A stretch of DNA of 9,294 nucleotides, taken from positions 1 through 9,294 of the forward strand of contig UQPV01000064.1 in NCBI GenBank assembly GCA_900543035.1, in the 5' to 3' direction. Below, piece after piece: positions 6,901 through 9,294 of this stretch (within the stretch, counting starts at the first letter, position 1; every line of letters starts with the position of its first letter). This stretch comes from an uncultured Solobacterium sp. (lineage in GTDB: Bacteria; Bacillota_I; Bacilli_A; Erysipelotrichales; Erysipelotrichaceae). Both the position numbers and the translations under genes were made by a program. The notes beneath the pieces are model-generated. The model ran no database searches. It was given only the letters and a program-made list of their open reading frames with translations, and was not told the DNA's origin.

Positions 6901-9294
6901 GGCTGAAAACTTTGCCGATGACCCGCGCAACAGCGGCACCTACGATGACTATTCCCGCGACATGATGATGATCAATGCCAAGGCGCTGGTCAGCATCTGG
7001 AGCTCCAAGACATTGCAGACCTATGCGCACCGCCAATATCACGGGCTGGAAAAGGACTACAACTATCCGATGTGGAAACTGTGGCTCGATGCGGTGGAAG
7101 ACGCGATGAATGGCGGCAGCTATGTGGCACCATCCAGCAACGTGGATTATTTCAACATCGGCTGGAACATCGTGCTCAATGATACGGAATATCCAACGAT
7201 ACCGGCACCGGCAGAAGGCGATGCGACGCACCGCGGACTATATGCCATCTATGAAGAGCTGATGAGCGAATATACGTATGCGCAGGCGCAGAAAGATAAG
7301 ATCATCAATGAGAATATCGCTTCGGAAGGAACGGCATATGCGCAGACGACCCTTGGTTCAAATGAACCATCCCGGATCAATGACGGAGATGCGGGAAGCC
7401 TGTGGATCGCCGGCAGCAGCAGCGTGCCGGTCTATGCGGGCATCTCCTTTGCCCAACTGGAAAACATCTATCGGCTGCAGCTCGTGTTTGAGACCCGTCC
7501 GACTCTCGGCAGCAACATCATGCGCTATTACATCGAGGCACATAACGAGAACGGGGAGTGGGAGACGATCTATACCGGTCAGAGCTATGATGAAGAGAAC
7601 CAGTCCTATACCATCACTATCCCATTTGATGAGCTCATTCGTGCCGATGATATCCGCATCACCTATACAGGCAACGGCGGCATTTATCCTGCATTGGCAG
7701 AGATGCGCGTCTATGCCAGCAGCGGCATTCAGGTGCTGGATGGCAGCGGCCTGTTCATCGAAGATGGTCAGCTCAAAGGCGTTGCGGAAGGCACGAGCGT
7801 CGCTTCACTGCGCGATCAGCTGTACAGCGGCAGCGGGACCATTCAGTTCACCAGAGAAGGCGAGGAGCTCGGAGATGACGCGATCATCGATACCGATACC
7901 ACTGTTTCCCTGATCGATGGCGAGACACTGCTTGATGTGCTCGACATCGGCATGGCAAGCGAACTGCGTGATGATCTGCGCACCTTGCTGGAAGAAGCGC
8001 AAGCCCTTGAAGCAGATGTGTACTCCACGATGAGCTTTGCCCATTTCACTTCGGTGCTGCAGACAGCACAGCGCGTATATGACGATGAACAAAGCACCCC
8101 GCTGGCATGTCATGACGCCTATACAGATCTGCAGGATGCCATGGACGATCTTTTCGATCTGCGCCCATTGCAGGCACAGCTGGACGCATTGGCGGGAAAA
8201 GATCCCACATACTATATCCCAGAAAAATATGAAAAGGCGCAAAGCTATCATGCGCAGGCGCTGCAGATCTGGGAAAACAGAGCGAACGAAAGCGCGTCTG
8301 AGCTGTATCGCGCCATGGGCTATGCCGAGCTGGCAGCCAATTACTTGCTTCATGACTCCAGCAGCAACGTCGCTGTCTATGGCACACCATATGCGGACAA
8401 TGAGCTGAGCAGTTATTATGGCATCGCGCATCTCAATGACATGGAATTTGACAGCTGCTGGGTAGCCAACTCTTATTCGGTATTCCCGGTTTCCGGCGGC
8501 ATCACCCTGGATCAAAGCTATGCCGTCGATCATCTGAAGATCGTCTTTGAAGAAAATGGCTATCGCAATACCCAGCTTGGCTTCTATGTTTCCGTGCTTG
8601 ATGAGCAGGGCGAGTGGCAGCGCGTCTATACCGGCACGACCGGTGCGAAGGAAGGATATACTTTCCGCATCGATATGGATGGCATGCGCATCGAAGATGT
8701 TCGAGTGACCTTCACTTCTTATTCCACTGATGCTGGCTCACCATATCCGGGCGTGGCAGAGATCGAGGTGTATACGCAAAATGACGACACGATCCTGATT
8801 GAACAGGTCACGAAAGCACAGATGTATCTTACAAATGCCGATGCTTATACCAAGGCTTCTTGGAATGTCTTTGTCCGGGCCTGTGATCAGGCAGAGTTCA
8901 TCCTTGCGGATGGCAGCTATGCGCAGGGAGCCATTGACGATGCGGCAGAGAGCCTGGCAAATGCCATGGATGCCTTGCAGCGCAAAGCCAGCAATCCAGC
9001 CATGAAAGCGTTGCAGGAACTGGTGGATAATGCCAATGCCATGGAATCAGAGGATGAGACGCTGCATGCGGCCATCAATGCGGCACAAGCACTGCTCGAT
9101 GATCCGGATAACGCGTCTGTGACCGCAGCTGTCAGCGCTCTGCTTAACCTGAGCGAAGCGATGCAGGCGCTGAACACAGATGAGAGCACGGATGCCTTGA
9201 GAGAAGATGTTCAGGCAACGATCGACTTCATCAACGAAAACATCCTGAACGATGTAGAAGGACTCCGTCCGGGCAAGGTGCAGGCGCTGAAAGA
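3998..9294 (+). CDS. Secreted multi-domain GH89 alpha-N-acetylglucosaminidase (3' end beyond window)
   Basis: I translated the frame codon by codon and found no stop to the window edge, at least 1765 residues. Residues 1-28 are a signal peptide (MKQNIQKALH, hydrophobic core, SIPVQA before NED). Two F5/8-type C (CBM32-like) modules follow (about 40-167 and 184-314), each starting NIAxxKPT. The GH89 (NAGLU) region spans about 325-1090: an N-terminal alpha/beta domain, a TIM barrel and a helical C-terminal domain. Family signatures include FWGYDEWQRELDYFALNGVN (475-494), WWLMGNLSSYGGP (532-544), QGFMGALPEDF (574-584) and YCMLDNYGG. The likely acid/base is E655 in HEGG and the nucleophile E782 in TPEG, corresponding to E483 and E601 of C. 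perfringens CpGH89. A third discoidin-like module (about 1106-1240), a small beta module (about 1242-1318), FIVAR-like helices, a fourth discoidin-like module (about 1450-1595) and more FIVAR repeats follow. Members release terminal alpha-GlcNAc, including alpha-1,4-linked GlcNAc of gastric-type mucin. An anchor is expected past the window edge. Confidence 0.92.
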   Translation, partial: MKQNIQKALHALLALMLILTSVSIPVQANEDPAAAAEQNIALNKPTNTSGGQGERAVDGDLSTYWDGGVYPGELLVDLEGYYDVSRITVIPYYGGSRYYHYEVYVSDDGFTYDLVGRKDSDEPQTSEGETYEFASRTVKYVKVVMTYNSANPSIHINELQVFGTENTDYEPPETPAEDPNDPLNIAYGKPTRSTANSGFTQLAVDGQNSTAWSGEDYPKYVDVDLMRNYDITSINVCMPQDGTQYAYTLYGSVDGVHFTRIAETKMSTPQENGDTYTFEQPLTYRVIRVNVTGNSKGEGANSTVSEIRVYGSESDEPLVPTRESLELTSYEDWLYDHAQVDVDALKDENGHYDIKDTYDEEDVITEVRGVVSRILGERYNDWFTFALSPSENGKDYYEISDEDGKIRIVGNEGVSLTAGLNHYLKYYCNVHVSQQTSQVNMPDTIPAVGSVIRKESPYEIRYAYNYCTLSYTMAFWGYDEWQRELDYFALNGVNLILDTTATEALWIEYLQNYGYDIDDAKAFVCGYAYKAWWLMGNLSSYGGPVSDEWVIDTVEMARVNQRKMTVLGMTPCLQGFMGALPEDFADRSAAILGEKGYDDIHAYMVEQGDWSGFTRPPILKTTYDGYDELAETFYETQEFIYGQITDYYAGDLAHEGGVIPPDLSKPEMSAYILGRMMDYDEDAVWIIQSWLSNPDPGILEGFGEYREDHILVLDLDATENPHWSDTVNWNGKEFGGTSWVYCMLDNYGGRTGMHGELENLATQIAHANANSEHMKGIGITPEGTMLNPVNYDLFWEMAWESEPMDTEEWLKDYVSRRYGSYAENSWKGWQLLLDTAYGYNNDDGTALYHTGNVNCITNMRPSFDPEIVIGDYELTYDPTVFEEAVELILSDFDQFKDNECYIYDVVDLLRQMTANSQVAFFERICEAYENNNLEVFEKYKEKLLDSILLLDEIAAYQKDSLYGTWIAKAENFADDPRNSGTYDDYSRDMMMINAKALVSIWSSKTLQTYAHRQYHGLEKDYNYPMWKLWLDAVEDAMNGGSYVAPSSNVDYFNIGWNIVLNDTEYPTIPAPAEGDATHRGLYAIYEELMSEYTYAQAQKDKIINENIASEGTAYAQTTLGSNEPSRINDGDAGSLWIAGSSSVPVYAGISFAQLENIYRLQLVFETRPTLGSNIMRYYIEAHNENGEWETIYTGQSYDEENQSYTITIPFDELIRADDIRITYTGNGGIYPALAEMRVYASSGIQVLDGSGLFIEDGQLKGVAEGTSVASLRDQLYSGSGTIQFTREGEELGDDAIIDTDTTVSLIDGETLLDVLDIGMASELRDDLRTLLEEAQALEADVYSTMSFAHFTSVLQTAQRVYDDEQSTPLACHDAYTDLQDAMDDLFDLRPLQAQLDALAGKDPTYYIPEKYEKAQSYHAQALQIWENRANESASELYRAMGYAELAANYLLHDSSSNVAVYGTPYADNELSSYYGIAHLNDMEFDSCWVANSYSVFPVSGGITLDQSYAVDHLKIVFEENGYRNTQLGFYVSVLDEQGEWQRVYTGTTGAKEGYTFRIDMDGMRIEDVRVTFTSYSTDAGSPYPGVAEIEVYTQNDDTILIEQVTKAQMYLTNADAYTKASWNVFVRACDQAEFILADGSYAQGAIDDAAESLANAMDALQRKASNPAMKALQELVDNANAMESEDETLHAAINAAQALLDDPDNASVTAAVSALLNLSEAMQALNTDESTDALREDVQATIDFINENILNDVEGLRPGKVQALK
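9149..9294 (+). repeat. Intergenic FIVAR repeat, copy B (82% identical to 2531-2676)
   Basis: This is the second copy of the FIVAR segment, reaching the window edge and probably continuing past it. Weaker protein-level similarity extends upstream: residues from 8990 (SNPAMKALQELVD) align with those from 2375 (SEAAVQALRNMVD) with one codon gap. Most of the 26 differences are third-position changes or cluster in a few variable codons, which suggests a shared origin with conserved protein structure. Confidence 0.88.

Noticed and set aside
7278..7913. 211-codon open frame on the + strand
   Set aside because: It is an out-of-frame overlap within the GH89 gene, with Met/Ser/Arg-rich composition and no start signal of its own.
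1..9294. Mobile element, CRISPR array, tRNA or riboswitch
   Set aside because: I found no transposase or integrase, terminal inverted repeats, spaced direct repeats of CRISPR type, or recognisable structured RNA. The only long direct repeat is the coding FIVAR similarity.

Overview
The window encodes parts of two very large secreted, multi-domain glycosidases on the + strand, separated by a 456-base intergenic region. The organism looks like a host-mucus-degrading Gram-positive bacterium. Evidence for this is the purine-rich Shine-Dalgarno sequences, a Gram-positive type signal peptide, long tandem FIVAR modules, several F5/8-type C (CBM32-like) modules, and a C-terminal hydrophobic segment ending in a basic tail with no obvious LPXTG. 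G+C is about 53-55% over most of the window. A gut Firmicute of the Erysipelotrichaceae type is my best inference. No rRNA, tRNA, transposase or marker gene is present to confirm it.

Region 1 (1-3541) is one sialidase-like gene, entering from the left edge and broken by an in-frame TAA at 1571-1573. Reading through the stop gives: the end of a Big2 domain, a LamG/concanavalin-like domain, a second Big2, an Asp-box (BNR) beta-propeller, six FIVAR repeats, and a hydrophobic/basic cell-surface anchor tail. The stop falls inside the propeller. G+C rises sharply near position 2281, so the catalytic half is AT-rich and the FIVAR/anchor half matches the rest of the window.

Region 2 (3542-3997) holds a strong hairpin terminator (3564-3606), an extended -10 promoter (3714-3722) overlapped by three TTACA/TGTAA half-sites, and a leader of about 270 bases with a possible short ORF.

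Region 3 (3998-9294, running off the right edge) is a single open frame of at least 1765 codons. It encodes a secreted GH89 alpha-N-acetylglucosaminidase with both expected catalytic glutamates, two N-terminal and two C-terminal discoidin-like modules, and FIVAR-like repeats. Its last 146 bases are 82% identical to part of the FIVAR array of region 1.

Together the two enzymes would trim capping sugars from mucin-type O-glycans: sialic acid by the first (if functional) and alpha-linked GlcNAc by the second. Their shared FIVAR tails suggest a common surface-display or assembly platform. I see no defence system, CRISPR array or mobile element. The novelty is in the mosaic structure, the interrupted gene and the control region.
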